The notes under the pieces were generated by a model. It was given only the letters and a program-made list of their open reading frames with translations, had not been told where the DNA came from and searched no databases. 39,174 bases of DNA from Cyanobacteria bacterium M_surface_10_m2_119 (GTDB lineage: Bacteria > Cyanobacteriota > Cyanobacteriia > PCC-6307 > Cyanobiaceae): contig VGPU01000020.1 in NCBI GenBank assembly GCA_016882525.1, positions 1 to 39,174 on the forward strand, in the 5' to 3' direction. Shown here piece by piece: positions 26,074 to 37,279 of the stretch (positions within the stretch are counted from its first letter, which is position 1; each line of letters opens with the position of its first letter). The position numbers and the translations under genes were made by a program.

Positions 26074-27591
26074 ATGCACAATGATGAAGCAACTGAAAAA
26101 TTGATCGGGCCTGTGCTGAACGAGCAGCTGCTGCCGGAGCACCGGCCCGACAAGCCCGAAGAGGCCTGCGGTGTCTATGCCGTGATGGCCTCCAGCCAGC
26201 CCGTTGCCAACCTGGCCTACTTCGGTCTCTACGCCCTGCAGCACCGCGGCCAGGAGTCGGCCGGGATCGCCGTGTTTGACGGCGACGAGCAGGTGCGCCT
26301 GCACAAGGACATGGGCCTGGTGAGCCAGGTGTTCGACCAGGACGTGCTCGAGCGCCTGCCCGGGCAGCTGGCCATCGGTCACAACCGCTATTCCACCACC
26401 GGCAGCAGCAAGGTCTGCAACGCCCAGCCGGTGCTCCTCAACACCAGTCGGGGCCCCTTCGCCCTCGCCCACAACGGCAACCTGGTGAATGCGGCGGATC
26501 TGCGCCACGACCTGGCCCATCTGGCCAGTGAACTCACCTCCACCACCGACTCCGAACTGATCGCCTTTGCCTTGCAGGAGGCGGTGAACGCCGGCCTCGA
26601 CTGGGATCGGGCGATACGTCAGGCCGCCGCCCGCTGCCGCGGGGCGTTCAGTCTGGTGATCGGCACCCCTGACGGCCTGTTTGCCCTGCGGGATGGCCAT
26701 GGCATCCGCCCGCTGGTCTTCGGCCACCTCGGGGATCGGGAGCAGGCCCAGTGGGTGGTGAGCAGCGAGACCTGCGGGCTCGACATCATCGGCGCCACCT
26801 TCGATGGCGATGTGCTGCCCGGCGAGATCATCCATTTCCGCCATGGCGATGCCAACCCCGAGCGCAGCCGCTGGATCGAGGAGCCGGCCAAGCTGTGCGT
26901 CTTCGAGATGATCTATTTCGCCCGGCCTGACAGCCGGTTCTTCGGCGAGTCGCTCTACAGCTACCGGGTGCGCATCGGCGAAGTGCTGGCCCGCGAGACG
27001 CCGGTGGAGGCCGACATCGTGATCGGTGTGCCCGATTCCGGCATTCCTGCGGCCATCGGCTACTCCCAGGTGAGCGGCATCCCCTTCGGCGATGGCCTGA
27101 TCAAGAACCGCTACGTGGGCCGCACCTTCATCCAGCCCACCCAGGCGATGCGCGAGGCCGGCATCCGCGTGAAGCTCAACCCCCTCCCCGACGTGCTCGC
27201 CGGTAAGCGGGTGGTGGTGATCGACGACTCGATCGTGCGCGGCACCACCAGTCGCAAGCTGGTGGCGGCCCTGCGGGACGCCGGTGCCACCGAGGTGCAC
27301 ATGCGCATCAGCTCGCCGCCGGTCACCCACCCCTGCTTCTACGGCATCGACACCGACACCCAGGACCAGCTGATCGCCGCCCGTCTCACCCTGGAGGAGA
27401 TCGCCGCCCACCTGGGCGTGGATTCCCTGGCCTACCTCAGCAAGGAGGGCATGGTGGAGGCGGCCCAGTCCCATTCCGAGCATTTCTGCACCGCCTGCTT
27501 CGACGGTGCCTATCCGATCGAGATGGACGAGAGCCTGCGCAACAGCAAACTGATGCTTGAGCCCGCCGGCCTGGCCGCCCGCAGCCGTTAG
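26074..27591 (+). CDS. purF: Amidophosphoribosyltransferase
   Basis: PurF commits PRPP to purine synthesis using glutamine. The 505-residue protein has a 31-residue leader; processing would expose Cys32 in EEACGVYAVMA as the N-terminal nucleophile. Glutaminase-domain motifs are YALQHRGQESAGIAV, GHNRYSTTG, FALAHNGNLVNA and STTDSELI. The PRPP loop is VVVIDDSIVRGTTSRKLV. Cysteines in LCVFEMIYFARPDS, HPCFYGIDTD and CTACFDGAYP fit the four ligands of the Fe-S cluster in the Bacillus-type, oxygen-sensitive enzyme. It is adjacent to purL and convergent with the topoisomerase gene, whose stop lies 17 bases away; no hairpin terminator is evident between them. Confidence 0.97.
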   Translation: MHNDEATEKLIGPVLNEQLLPEHRPDKPEEACGVYAVMASSQPVANLAYFGLYALQHRGQESAGIAVFDGDEQVRLHKDMGLVSQVFDQDVLERLPGQLAIGHNRYSTTGSSKVCNAQPVLLNTSRGPFALAHNGNLVNAADLRHDLAHLASELTSTTDSELIAFALQEAVNAGLDWDRAIRQAAARCRGAFSLVIGTPDGLFALRDGHGIRPLVFGHLGDREQAQWVVSSETCGLDIIGATFDGDVLPGEIIHFRHGDANPERSRWIEEPAKLCVFEMIYFARPDSRFFGESLYSYRVRIGEVLARETPVEADIVIGVPDSGIPAAIGYSQVSGIPFGDGLIKNRYVGRTFIQPTQAMREAGIRVKLNPLPDVLAGKRVVVIDDSIVRGTTSRKLVAALRDAGATEVHMRISSPPVTHPCFYGIDTDTQDQLIAARLTLEEIAAHLGVDSLAYLSKEGMVEAAQSHSEHFCTACFDGAYPIEMDESLRNSKLMLEPAGLAARSR

Positions 27592-27607
27592 GCCGGTCTG
27601 ACGGGCT

Positions 27608-30109
<2,502 letters not shown>

Positions 30110-30144
30110 CCGGTGCTTGGAACTGAGGGCGGCAGGTGCGGCTC

Positions 30145-30150
30145 AGCCTA
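30145..30150 (-). promoter_or_regulatory. Possible -10 element for the topoisomerase gene
   Basis: TAGGCT on the minus strand lies 36 bases upstream of the ATG and is followed by GAGC. The same ten-base word TAGGCTGAGC precedes the neighbouring TPR gene. Confidence 0.4.
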
Positions 30151-30176
30151 CTGATGCCGGCCGGTTCCTTCCCGGC

Positions 30177-31076
30177 TCAGCTGTTGTCCTGGTCGAGGTC
30201 GCCGGGATTGGCGTTGGCCTGGGCCCGGTCGACCTCCGCTTTCAGTTCAGGCTGCAGCAGCAGCAACTGGGTGCTGCTGCGCAGCTTGGGTCCCCACAGC
30301 TGCTCCTTCTGGTAGCTCTCGAGCACGTAGTTGGGATCGCTGTTCAGGGCTTTGCCGGCCCGCTGAAGGGCCTCCTCTCGGTTGGCGCCACCGCGGGGGA
30401 AGAGGGCTGCCGCCAGGGCCAGATTCGGTTCGGCCGCATCGGGCTTGATCTCCAGCACCCGCCGCCAGTGCTCGATGGCCCGGCCCACGTCGCCCTGTTC
30501 GTAGAGCACCAGGGCCTGGTTGTTGATCGCCTCCCAGAAATCGCGCCGCAGGCGTGCCGCCCGTTCGAAGGCCTTCAGGGCCTCGCCGCTCTGGCCCTGT
30601 AGGATGTGGGCATTGCCCAGGTCGAAGTAGGCACTGGCATTGCGGGGGTCCCGCTGCAGGCCCTGCTGCAGCAACCCCACCGCTTCCTCGGGCCGGCCGT
30701 CACGCAGGGCCAGGGATCCCTCGGCGAACCAGATGCCCGCATTGGTCGGATCCAGTTCCTTGGCCCGGGCCAGTGACACCGCCGCCTCCTTCAGCTGCCG
30801 GCTGCGCAGCTGGGCCTCCGCCAGCAGCACCCATCCCCGGGGATCCGCCGGCAACAGCTGCACCGTCAGTGCCGCCAGCCGGGCCGCATCCTCGGCCTGG
30901 CCCAGCTGCAGCAAGCGAGCTGCCGCCTGGGCGATGCCCAGCCCGGCACCCTCGAGCTCCCGGCGCTCGGGCACATACACGTAGGGCACCAACGCCCGGG
31001 CTGGAGGGAGGCCAGCGAGGAGGCCCGCGCCCAGGGCCAGCAGCGAAAGGGCGCGCAGCCAGCGCGGAGCCATCAC
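30177..31076 (-). CDS. Exported tetratricopeptide repeat protein
   Basis: The 299-residue protein starts with a signal peptide (WLRALSLLALGAGLLAGLPPARAL, cleavage near residue 29). Then come about six TPR-like helical pairs, for example PADPRGWVLLAEAQLRSRQL, PTNAGIWFAEGSLALRDGRP, PRNASAYFDLGNAHILQGQS and DFWEAINNQALVLYEQGD with IEHWRRVLEIKP. TPRs mediate protein binding, and no catalytic motif is seen. The first codon may be GTG 31076 or the adjacent ATG 31073. queG ends 21 bases upstream on the same strand, so a queG-TPR-topoisomerase transcript is possible. A TPR gene at this place is part of the picocyanobacterial order around dnaN. Confidence 0.88.
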   Translation of the reverse strand: MMAPRWLRALSLLALGAGLLAGLPPARALVPYVYVPERRELEGAGLGIAQAAARLLQLGQAEDAARLAALTVQLLPADPRGWVLLAEAQLRSRQLKEAAVSLARAKELDPTNAGIWFAEGSLALRDGRPEEAVGLLQQGLQRDPRNASAYFDLGNAHILQGQSGEALKAFERAARLRRDFWEAINNQALVLYEQGDVGRAIEHWRRVLEIKPDAAEPNLALAAALFPRGGANREEALQRAGKALNSDPNYVLESYQKEQLWGPKLRSSTQLLLLQPELKAEVDRAQANANPGDLDQDNS

Positions 31077-31094
31077 AACGTCACGGTTCAGCTC

Positions 31095-31100
31095 AGCCTA
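31095..31100 (-). promoter_or_regulatory. Possible -10 element for the TPR gene
   Basis: TAGGCT on the minus strand, again followed by GAGC, overlaps the TAG stop of queG and lies 19 bases before the TPR gene start. The 5' leader would be only about a dozen bases. Confidence 0.35.
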
Positions 31101-32054
31101 GGGATCCCGCCGGGATGGGCCAATGGCGGCCCGGATGTTGCGCCGCCACATCCAGGGCTTGATCCGGCGCAGGGCCGAGGCCTGGAGCTTCTGATCCCAT
31201 TCGGCATCGGTCCAGCCCAGGGCTTCCTCGCCGTCCAGCGCCAGCCACCAGGGCCGGGGTTGCACGGCCGGATCGCTGCTCTCTGCCAGGGGCTGCTGGT
31301 TCCAGGGGCAGGCCTCCTGGCAGAGATCACAGCCCGCCACCCAGCCCTGCAGCGCCGTGGCGATGGTCGGCGGCAGGGCGGCATCGCGGTTCTCGATGGT
31401 GTGGAAGGCGATGCAGCGCCGGCTGTCCACCACGAACGGCTCGGGGATCGCCCCGGTGGGACAGGCCGGCAGGCAGCGGCTGCAGCTGCCGCAGAGTGGC
31501 TGGGCCGGGGTGTCGGCCGGCAGCTCCAGGGTGGTGAGCAGGTGCCCGAGCAGCAGCCAGGACCCCCGCTGGCGGTGAATCAGGTTGCCGTGCTTGCCGA
31601 TCCAGCCCAGACCGGCTTCCTCCGCCCAGGCCTTGTCCATCAGTGGAGCGCTGTCGACACAGGCGCGCCAGCCCAGCCCCGGGGCCCGGCTCTCGAGCCA
31701 GCGCCCCAGCTGGCGCAGCCGCTGGTCGATCACCCGGTGGTAATCCCGCCCCCAGCCGTAGCGGGCCACCCGCAGGCTCCCGGGCCGCGGCCGTGCCGAT
31801 ACGTGGTGGCTGAGGCCCACGGCCAGCAGGCTGCGCACCCCCGGCAGCAGCAGCTCCACCTCCCGTCGCCGCCGATCCGCCATCCAGGCCATCCCGGCCT
31901 GGTGCCCGGCCGCCAGCCAGCGCTCCAGCGCCGCCGTGCGCAGGGCCAGGCGATCGCTGCCCGGCACGGCGGCGATGCCCACCGGATCGAAGCCCAGGCG
32001 CTGGGCCTCCTGTTTCAGCTCCCGGGCCAGCTGGCTGGCGGGGCCGGTGATCAC
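31098..32054 (-). CDS. queG: Epoxyqueuosine reductase
   Basis: QueG is a cobalamin and Fe-S enzyme that reduces epoxyqueuosine to queuosine in tRNA wobble positions. The 318-residue protein shows GFDPVGIAAV at the N-terminus, VDSAPLMDKAWAEEAGLGWIGKHGN (family core), and two [4Fe-4S] clusters: CGSCSRCLPACPTGAI, with RRCIAFHTIE following, and CDLCQEACPWN. Length is slightly under the usual ~340-380. The start is GTG 32052-32054, giving a normal N-terminus. It diverges from the membrane-protein gene at 32096 with about 40 bases between starts. Confidence 0.96.
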   Translation of the reverse strand: MITGPASQLARELKQEAQRLGFDPVGIAAVPGSDRLALRTAALERWLAAGHQAGMAWMADRRRREVELLLPGVRSLLAVGLSHHVSARPRPGSLRVARYGWGRDYHRVIDQRLRQLGRWLESRAPGLGWRACVDSAPLMDKAWAEEAGLGWIGKHGNLIHRQRGSWLLLGHLLTTLELPADTPAQPLCGSCSRCLPACPTGAIPEPFVVDSRRCIAFHTIENRDAALPPTIATALQGWVAGCDLCQEACPWNQQPLAESSDPAVQPRPWWLALDGEEALGWTDAEWDQKLQASALRRIKPWMWRRNIRAAIGPSRRDP

Positions 32055-32095
32055 TCGTACAGTTGCGCCACTCCTTCAGTCTGCAGCGCCCGCCC

Positions 32096-32764
32096 GTGAG
32101 TTCCACCCCATCCGGCCGCCTGGCCCCTCTGCTGCGCTGGCTCGGCCTCACCCTGGTGGTGCTGATGGGCCTCCAGCTGTTCGGGCTCCTCCTCAGCTGG
32201 AACTGGGACCTCGAGCCGTTCCGGCAGCTCTTCATTGACCGGCTGGTGGGCGAAGCGCCGATGGCGCTGGTGGGTCTGCTGCTGATGCTCACAGCCCAGC
32301 GCCTCGAGGATGGCGCCGGCCGCTCCCCCTTCCGCTGGCTGGTGGGTGTGCTGGCTGCCCTGCTGGCCCTGGCGATGGTGGCGGCTGTGCCCCTGTCGAT
32401 CAGTGCCGAGAACGCCCTGGTGGAGCAGGCCCAGCAGCAGGATGCCGCCATTTCCCAGCAGGCGGCCCAGCTGGAGATGCAGCGCCAGCAGGTGGAGAGT
32501 CCTGCCTTTGTCGATCAGCTGATCGCCGAGGCGGAAAAGGAAGGCCGCATCCCCGCCACGGCCTCCGCCGAGGAGAAAAAGCAGAAGGCCCGCGAATTCA
32601 TTGACACCCAGATCCGGCCGCAGCTGAAGCAGGCGGAGCAGCAGCTCGCCCAGGCCCGTCTCGGTCGCGACCTGGCGGTGCAGCAGCGCCGCTTCGGCGG
32701 CACGGGTCGGGCTGTGGTGCTGGCGATCGCCTTCGTGCTCCTCACCCTGGTCGCCCTGGTCTGA
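32096..32764 (+). CDS. Membrane protein, HpsJ-like
   Basis: From GTG 32096 the protein has 222 residues. The frame is open to a TTG at 32063, but the added residues look unconserved. Two N-terminal membrane segments (LLRWLGLTLVVLMGLQLFGLL and APMALVGLLLMLTAQRL) are followed by a third (LVGVLAALLALAMVAAVPL), a long Gln/Glu/Ala-rich coiled coil (NALVEQAQQQDAAISQQAAQ and following) and a final membrane helix (AVVLAIAFVLLTLVALV). The layout resembles HpsJ-type proteins of cyanobacteria, linked to polysaccharide secretion in filamentous species, but I recognise this by layout rather than by firm motifs. It could equally be an unrelated membrane protein. Confidence 0.7.
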   Translation: MSSTPSGRLAPLLRWLGLTLVVLMGLQLFGLLLSWNWDLEPFRQLFIDRLVGEAPMALVGLLLMLTAQRLEDGAGRSPFRWLVGVLAALLALAMVAAVPLSISAENALVEQAQQQDAAISQQAAQLEMQRQQVESPAFVDQLIAEAEKEGRIPATASAEEKKQKAREFIDTQIRPQLKQAEQQLAQARLGRDLAVQQRRFGGTGRAVVLAIAFVLLTLVALV

Positions 32765-32789
32765 GATCCGGCGGGGCCCGACGGCTGGC

Positions 32790-32795
32790 TAAGTT
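32790..32795 (+). promoter_or_regulatory. Possible -10 element for the DUF502-nusB-ftsY operon
   Basis: TAAGTT lies 40 bases before the DUF502 start in the context GGCTGGCTAAGTTGCC. A very similar context, GGCTGGCTATCTTGC, precedes the phosphatase gene at 35817. Confidence 0.4.
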
Positions 32796-32834
32796 GCCAG
32801 TGGTAGCTGTCGGCCGGATTTCCGGGTTCTCCCC

Positions 32835-33563
32835 TTGGTTCAATCCAGTCCCAGACCCGATCAGCCCCTGGGTGATCGGCTCCAGCAGGATCTGAAGAAC
32901 GACCTGATTGCGGGTCTGCTGGTGGTCATCCCCCTGGCCACCACCATCTGGCTTGCCACGACGGTGAGCCGCTTCGTGCTGGCTTTTCTCACCTCGATCC
33001 CCAAACAGTTCAACCCCTTCAACACCCTCAACCCCCTGTTGCAGGAGTTGATCAATCTGGGGGTGGGGTTGCTGGTGCCCCTGCTCGGCATCCTGCTGAT
33101 CGGCCTGATGGCCCGCAACATCGTCGGGCGCTGGCTGCTGGAGTTCGGCGAGGGAACGCTGCTGCGCATCCCCCTGGCCGGTTCGGTCTACAAGACCCTC
33201 AAGCAGCTGCTGGAGACCTTTCTCCAGGGGAACTCCAGCCGCTTCCGCCGCGTGGTGCTGGTGGAATACCCCCGCGAGGGCCTCTATGCCCTCGGTTTCG
33301 TCACCGGGGTGCTCGGCACCGCCCTCCAGGCTGGTTTCAGCGAGCCCATGCTCAGCGTCTTCATCCCCACCGCGCCCAATCCCACCACCGGCTGGTACAC
33401 CGTGGTGCCGGAGCGTGCGGTGAAGGACCTCGACCTCTCGGTGGAGGATGCTTTCCGCACGATCATCTCGGCCGGGATCGTCAGTCCCGACGAGCGTGAA
33501 GCCCCGTCCAACCGCAGCTTCTCCAGCCTGCTGGCCCAGCTGCGTGCCCCCCAGATGTCCTGA
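32835..33563 (+). CDS. DUF502 family membrane protein
   Basis: The 242-residue protein starts at TTG 32835. DUF502 hallmarks are LIAGLLVVIPLATTIWLATT (TM1), LINLGVGLLVPLLGILLIGL (TM2), RIPLAGSVYKTLKQLLETFL, FRRVVLVEYPREGLYALGFV and FIPTAPNPTTGWYTVVP. The family is widespread and of uncertain function; plant relatives (LCV/COV) are membrane proteins linked to trafficking and vein patterning. The stop at 33561-33563 is followed immediately by the nusB ATG at 33564, so it heads a DUF502-nusB-ftsY operon. Confidence 0.93.
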   Translation: MVQSSPRPDQPLGDRLQQDLKNDLIAGLLVVIPLATTIWLATTVSRFVLAFLTSIPKQFNPFNTLNPLLQELINLGVGLLVPLLGILLIGLMARNIVGRWLLEFGEGTLLRIPLAGSVYKTLKQLLETFLQGNSSRFRRVVLVEYPREGLYALGFVTGVLGTALQAGFSEPMLSVFIPTAPNPTTGWYTVVPERAVKDLDLSVEDAFRTIISAGIVSPDEREAPSNRSFSSLLAQLRAPQMS

Positions 33564-34226
33564 ATGCAGAGCCGCAGTCTTTCCCGTGAACTGGCCCTGC
33601 TGATGCTCGGCCAGGTAAGCGACCGTGCCGACGCTGCCCCCAAGGCCGGGCAGGAGCCTGCTGGCGCGCCTGCGGAGCTGCCTCTGCAGGCTCTGCTGCA
33701 GCAAGCGCTCACCAGCCTCAGCCAGCATGTGCGCGAGGCCCTCGATCGCTCCGCCGCCGACCTGCAGACCGCCCAGCAGCAGCTGCTCGACAGTGAGCTG
33801 CAGGAGCAGGGGGCCGATCAGCTGCCGCGGGTTCGCCAGCACCTCCACGAGGGGTTGGGTGCGGCTGAGCAGGCCCTCAATCGGCTCTCCGCCAGTCTCG
33901 AGTTGCCCCGCCTGTTGCTCCTGGCCGACCAGGAGGAAGTGCGGCGTGGCGCCCTGGCCCGGGCCAGGGCCGTGCTCGCCGATCGCCCCGCCATCGATCA
34001 GCGGCTCGATGCCGTGATGGAGGGCTGGCGGCTGGGCCGGCTTCCCCGCATCGACCGCGACATCCTGCGCCTGGCCGTGGTGGATCTCGACAGCTTCGGC
34101 ACGCCCGCTGCCGTTGCCTGCAATGAGGCCGTGGAGCTGGCCAACCGCTACAGCGACGAGCAGGGCCGCCGCATGATCAATGGTGTGCTGCGTCGCTTCA
34201 CCACCACCGAGAGGTCCCGGGCCTGA
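33564..34226 (+). CDS. nusB: Transcription antitermination factor NusB
   Basis: NusB binds boxA RNA together with NusE (S10) to support antitermination, mainly on rRNA operons. The 220-residue protein is longer than the ~140-residue E. coli form. The extra ~70 residues lie near the N-terminus, between the opening SRELALLMLGQVSD and the helical core. The C-terminal core is typical: LPRIDRDILRLAVVDLDSFG, AVACNEAVELANRYSDEQGR and MINGVLRRF. Its ATG directly abuts the DUF502 stop, and its TGA shares one base with the ftsY ATG (34226). Confidence 0.94.
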   Translation: MQSRSLSRELALLMLGQVSDRADAAPKAGQEPAGAPAELPLQALLQQALTSLSQHVREALDRSAADLQTAQQQLLDSELQEQGADQLPRVRQHLHEGLGAAEQALNRLSASLELPRLLLLADQEEVRRGALARARAVLADRPAIDQRLDAVMEGWRLGRLPRIDRDILRLAVVDLDSFGTPAAVACNEAVELANRYSDEQGRRMINGVLRRFTTTERSRA

Positions 34227-35746
34227 TGGTCTTCGACTGGTTCAAGCGCAATCCCACTCCTGAGGCCCCGCCCACCGCGGATCCGCAGCCTGAAGCTGCG
34301 CCAGCGGAGGCTCCCTCGCCTGAAGAGCCGAGCTCGGCCTCGGCGGACGGCCCGTCCACGTCTTCACCATCCGGCGCCGTGCCTGCTGCCTCGGCAGATG
34401 GGGATGGGGATGCGGACGCCCTCGCCTGGGCCCGCGAGGCCTATGCCCGTCTCAAGGCCCAGCAGGAGGCGGAGCGCCAGGGGGCGCCCGCCGGGTCCGC
34501 CCTGGTGGAGGCAGTCGCCGCGTCGGCTGAGCTGATGGCTGTCGCTCCTGAGCCCGTGGTCGCTCCTGAGCCCGCGGTGTCCTCTGCGTCTGCGGCCGTT
34601 CCAGAGCCGCCGCCGTCTGGTCGTTCCCTTCTCGAGCAGGCGGCCGCCGAGCGCGCTGAGCGCCAGCAAAGCCTGACGCTGGCCTCGCCTGAGCCGGTCG
34701 CCCCGCCCGCGCCGGTGGCGGAGGAGCCCGAGCTGGGAGCCTTCGATGACAGCTTCACCTGGAGCGCCGAGGTGCTGGCGGCCCAGGGCAAGCGGGCGGA
34801 TCAGGTCTCCCTGGAGGAGATCGACTGGCTCGGTCGCCTGCGCCAGGGCCTGGAGAAGACCCGCCGCGGGTTCGTCACCCAACTGCTCGACAACCTCGGC
34901 GACGACCCCCTCACCCCGGAGGTGCTCGATGACCTGGAATCGACCCTGCTGCGCGCGGATGTGGGGGTGAGGGCCACCGATCAGGTCCTCGAGGCCCTGC
35001 GCCAGCGGCTCAACCAGGAGGTGGTCGATCCCTCCGAGGGGATTCGCTTTCTCAAGGAGCAGCTGCGCACCATCCTCGAGGCCCCGATTGCCCAGAGCGG
35101 CATGCCGGTGCTGGCGCCCGAGAAGGGTCGCCTCAATGTGTGGCTGATGGTGGGGGTGAACGGCGTGGGCAAGACCACCACCCTCGGCAAGCTGGCCAAC
35201 CTGGCCGTGCGCAGCGGCTACAGCTGTCTGATCGCCGCCGCCGACACCTTCCGCGCCGCCGCCGTGCAGCAGGTGCAGGTGTGGGGGGAGCGCAGCGCCG
35301 TGCCGGTGATCGCCAATCCCAGCGCCAACGCCGACCCGGCGGCGGTCGTCTACGACGCCATCGGCGCCGCCCAGGCCCACGGCACCGAGCTGGTGCTGGT
35401 GGACACGGCCGGTCGCCTGCAGACCAAGCACAACCTGATGGAGGAGCTGGCCAAGGTGCGTCGCATCGTCGACAAGCTGGCCCCGGAGGCCGTGGTGCAG
35501 TCGCTGCTGGTGCTGGATGCCAGCCAGGGTCAGAACGGTCTCAAGCAGGCCATGGCCTTTGCCAGTGCCGCCGGCCTTACGGGCGTGGTGATCACCAAGC
35601 TCGATGGCAGTGCCCGGGGCGGTGTGGCCCTGGCGGTGGCTTCGGAAACGGGCCTGCCGATCCGCTTCATCGGCGCCGGTGAGGGCATCCGCGATCTCCG
35701 CCCCTTCAACAGCTTCGAGTTCGTGGAGGCCCTGCTGGCCAGCTGA
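34226..35746 (+). CDS. ftsY: Signal recognition particle receptor FtsY
   Basis: FtsY is the GTPase receptor that docks SRP-bound ribosomes at the membrane. Residues ~1-170 are an acidic, Pro/Ala/Glu-rich A domain, including a short repeat VAPEPVVAPEPAV encoded by a near-exact 18-base duplication around 34550-34585. The NG domain follows: the N-domain helices (LRQGLEKTRRGFVTQLLDNL), the G1 loop GVNGVGKTTTLGKLANLA, AADTFRAAAVQQV, DTAGRLQTKHNLMEELAKV, and TKLDGSARGGVALAV with the closing FIGAGEGIRDLRPF. All GTPase motifs are intact. Length (506) is in the normal range for acidic-domain FtsY. Confidence 0.97.
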   Translation: MVFDWFKRNPTPEAPPTADPQPEAAPAEAPSPEEPSSASADGPSTSSPSGAVPAASADGDGDADALAWAREAYARLKAQQEAERQGAPAGSALVEAVAASAELMAVAPEPVVAPEPAVSSASAAVPEPPPSGRSLLEQAAAERAERQQSLTLASPEPVAPPAPVAEEPELGAFDDSFTWSAEVLAAQGKRADQVSLEEIDWLGRLRQGLEKTRRGFVTQLLDNLGDDPLTPEVLDDLESTLLRADVGVRATDQVLEALRQRLNQEVVDPSEGIRFLKEQLRTILEAPIAQSGMPVLAPEKGRLNVWLMVGVNGVGKTTTLGKLANLAVRSGYSCLIAAADTFRAAAVQQVQVWGERSAVPVIANPSANADPAAVVYDAIGAAQAHGTELVLVDTAGRLQTKHNLMEELAKVRRIVDKLAPEAVVQSLLVLDASQGQNGLKQAMAFASAAGLTGVVITKLDGSARGGVALAVASETGLPIRFIGAGEGIRDLRPFNSFEFVEALLAS

Positions 35747-35777
35747 GCGCTCCCCGGGCAGGGGCACCCAGGCTGGC

Positions 35778-35783
35778 TATCTT
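35778..35783 (+). promoter_or_regulatory. Possible -10 element for the PP2C phosphatase gene
   Basis: TATCTT in the context GGCTGGCTATCTTGC lies 34 bases before the GTG start at 35817. This closely resembles the box before the DUF502 gene. Confidence 0.4.
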
Positions 35784-35816
35784 GCGGGCTCTCTGCGGTC
35801 GCACGGTGCGCCATCG

Positions 35817-37235
35817 GTGAGCCAGACGCCGCCTGCCGCAGCCCCCTCCTCCCTGTCGGCCACGGCCGCCATGCGGCAGCTGCTCGACAGTCTCAGCCGG
35901 GAACAGCGTCGCAATCAGGAGCTGCTGGCCTCCCTGGGCTTTCTGCTGCGCAGTTTCACGAACCTCAGCCGCCTGCTGGAGCTGGTTCCCCTGGTGGCCG
36001 CCCGGCTGGTGGGGGCCGAATCCGCTGTGCTGGTGGTCCTGCGGCCGGATGGTCGCCCCTGGCGGGAACAGCTCCAGGCGACGCCGTCTGGCCAGGGGGC
36101 CGCGTTGGTGCACCAGTTGGCGGCCGTGCCCGACAGCGAGTGGCTCACCCCGGCGCTGCAGGGTCCCGAGGCGGAGCTGGAGCGGGCTGCCCGTCTGGAT
36201 CAGCGGGTGCGGCAGCTGCTGGGATCGGCCGATCTGTTCGCCACCTCGGTGGTGGCCCGCGGCCAGGTCTGGGGACGGCTGTATGTGTTCAGCGATCCGC
36301 TGGGGTTCAGCTGGAGCGAGGTGCACCGGCGCCACGTGCAGCTGGTGGCTGATCTCACGGCCGTGGCTCTGGAGATCGACGGTCTCCAGCAGGACCAGCG
36401 CCGCCACGAACGGGTCGATCGGCAGCTCAGTATCGGGGCGGAGATCCAGGCCCAGCTGGTGCCCGATCACTGCCCGGTGATCGAGGGGGTGGACCTGGCG
36501 GCCCGCTGCAGGCCGGCCTTCCAGGTGGGCGGTGACTATTACGACTTCATTCCCACCCGCCCCCGCCAGCTGGGGCGCCGCCGGGAGCGCGGCCGCTGGG
36601 CCCTGGTGGTGGGCGACGTGATGGGGAAGGGGGTGCCGGCCGGTCTGCTGATGACCCTGCTGCGGGGCATGTTGCGGGCCGAAGCCCTCAGCGGCCATGC
36701 CCCCGAGCGCATCCTGCACGACCTCAACCAGCTCGCCCAGGAGGACCTGGCCCAGTCACACCGCTTTGTGACGCTCTTTTATTCCGACTATGATCCGCTC
36801 ACGCGGCTGCTGCGTTACGCCAACGCGGCACACAATCCTCCCTTGCTCTGGCGTCGGCTGCGCAACCGGGTGGAGCGGCTGGATGCGCCGGGACTGCTGA
36901 TCGGTCTGCAGAGCGAGGCCACTTATCACAGCGCCTCCACCGTGCTTGATCCCGGCGACGTCGTCCTCTATTACACCGATGGCGTGACGGAGGCCAGCGG
37001 CCTCAACGGCGAGCGCTATGACGAGGAGCGGCTGGTGACCAGCCTGCAGCTGGCCTGCCGGGCCGGCCTTGGGGCCCAGGGCATTCTCGACCAGCTCTTC
37101 GCCCGGCTGGATCGCTTCGTGGGAGCGGATCGTCAGCTGGAAGACGATGCCTCGATGGTGGTCTTCAAGCTGCACGAGGACCTGATGCTGCCTCCCCTGC
37201 CCCAGGCTGCTGCTGCCCGCTCGCCACGGAGCTGA
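35817..37235 (+). CDS. GAF-PP2C (RsbU/SpoIIE-type) serine phosphatase
   Basis: From GTG 35817 the protein has 472 residues; the frame is open upstream but overlaps ftsY, so I reject earlier starts. A short coiled coil ([20 protein letters not shown]) leads into a GAF-like sensor domain (~50-190). The SpoIIE/PP2C domain (~205-460) has metal-binding aspartates in [33 protein letters not shown] and EDDASMVVF. Such phosphatases dephosphorylate anti-sigma-factor antagonists (STAS proteins) in partner-switching systems. No STAS or kinase partner is encoded nearby, so its target is unknown. argH starts 44 bases downstream. Confidence 0.93.
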   Translation: MSQTPPAAAPSSLSATAAMRQLLDSLSREQRRNQELLASLGFLLRSFTNLSRLLELVPLVAARLVGAESAVLVVLRPDGRPWREQLQATPSGQGAALVHQLAAVPDSEWLTPALQGPEAELERAARLDQRVRQLLGSADLFATSVVARGQVWGRLYVFSDPLGFSWSEVHRRHVQLVADLTAVALEIDGLQQDQRRHERVDRQLSIGAEIQAQLVPDHCPVIEGVDLAARCRPAFQVGGDYYDFIPTRPRQLGRRRERGRWALVVGDVMGKGVPAGLLMTLLRGMLRAEALSGHAPERILHDLNQLAQEDLAQSHRFVTLFYSDYDPLTRLLRYANAAHNPPLLWRRLRNRVERLDAPGLLIGLQSEATYHSASTVLDPGDVVLYYTDGVTEASGLNGERYDEERLVTSLQLACRAGLGAQGILDQLFARLDRFVGADRQLEDDASMVVFKLHEDLMLPPLPQAAAARSPRS

Positions 37236-37279
37236 GTGGCAAGCTGATCGCCAGCCCTGCTGTCTGTGCCGTCTCTGCC

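Noticed and set aside
34550-34585. 18-base near-duplicate in ftsY
   Set aside because: In frame and within the variable acidic domain; ordinary low-complexity expansion.
35604-35816. Upstream extension of the PP2C phosphatase gene into ftsY
   Set aside because: The extension overlaps the conserved FtsY C-terminus. GTG 35817 gives a normal N-terminus and follows a -10-like box.
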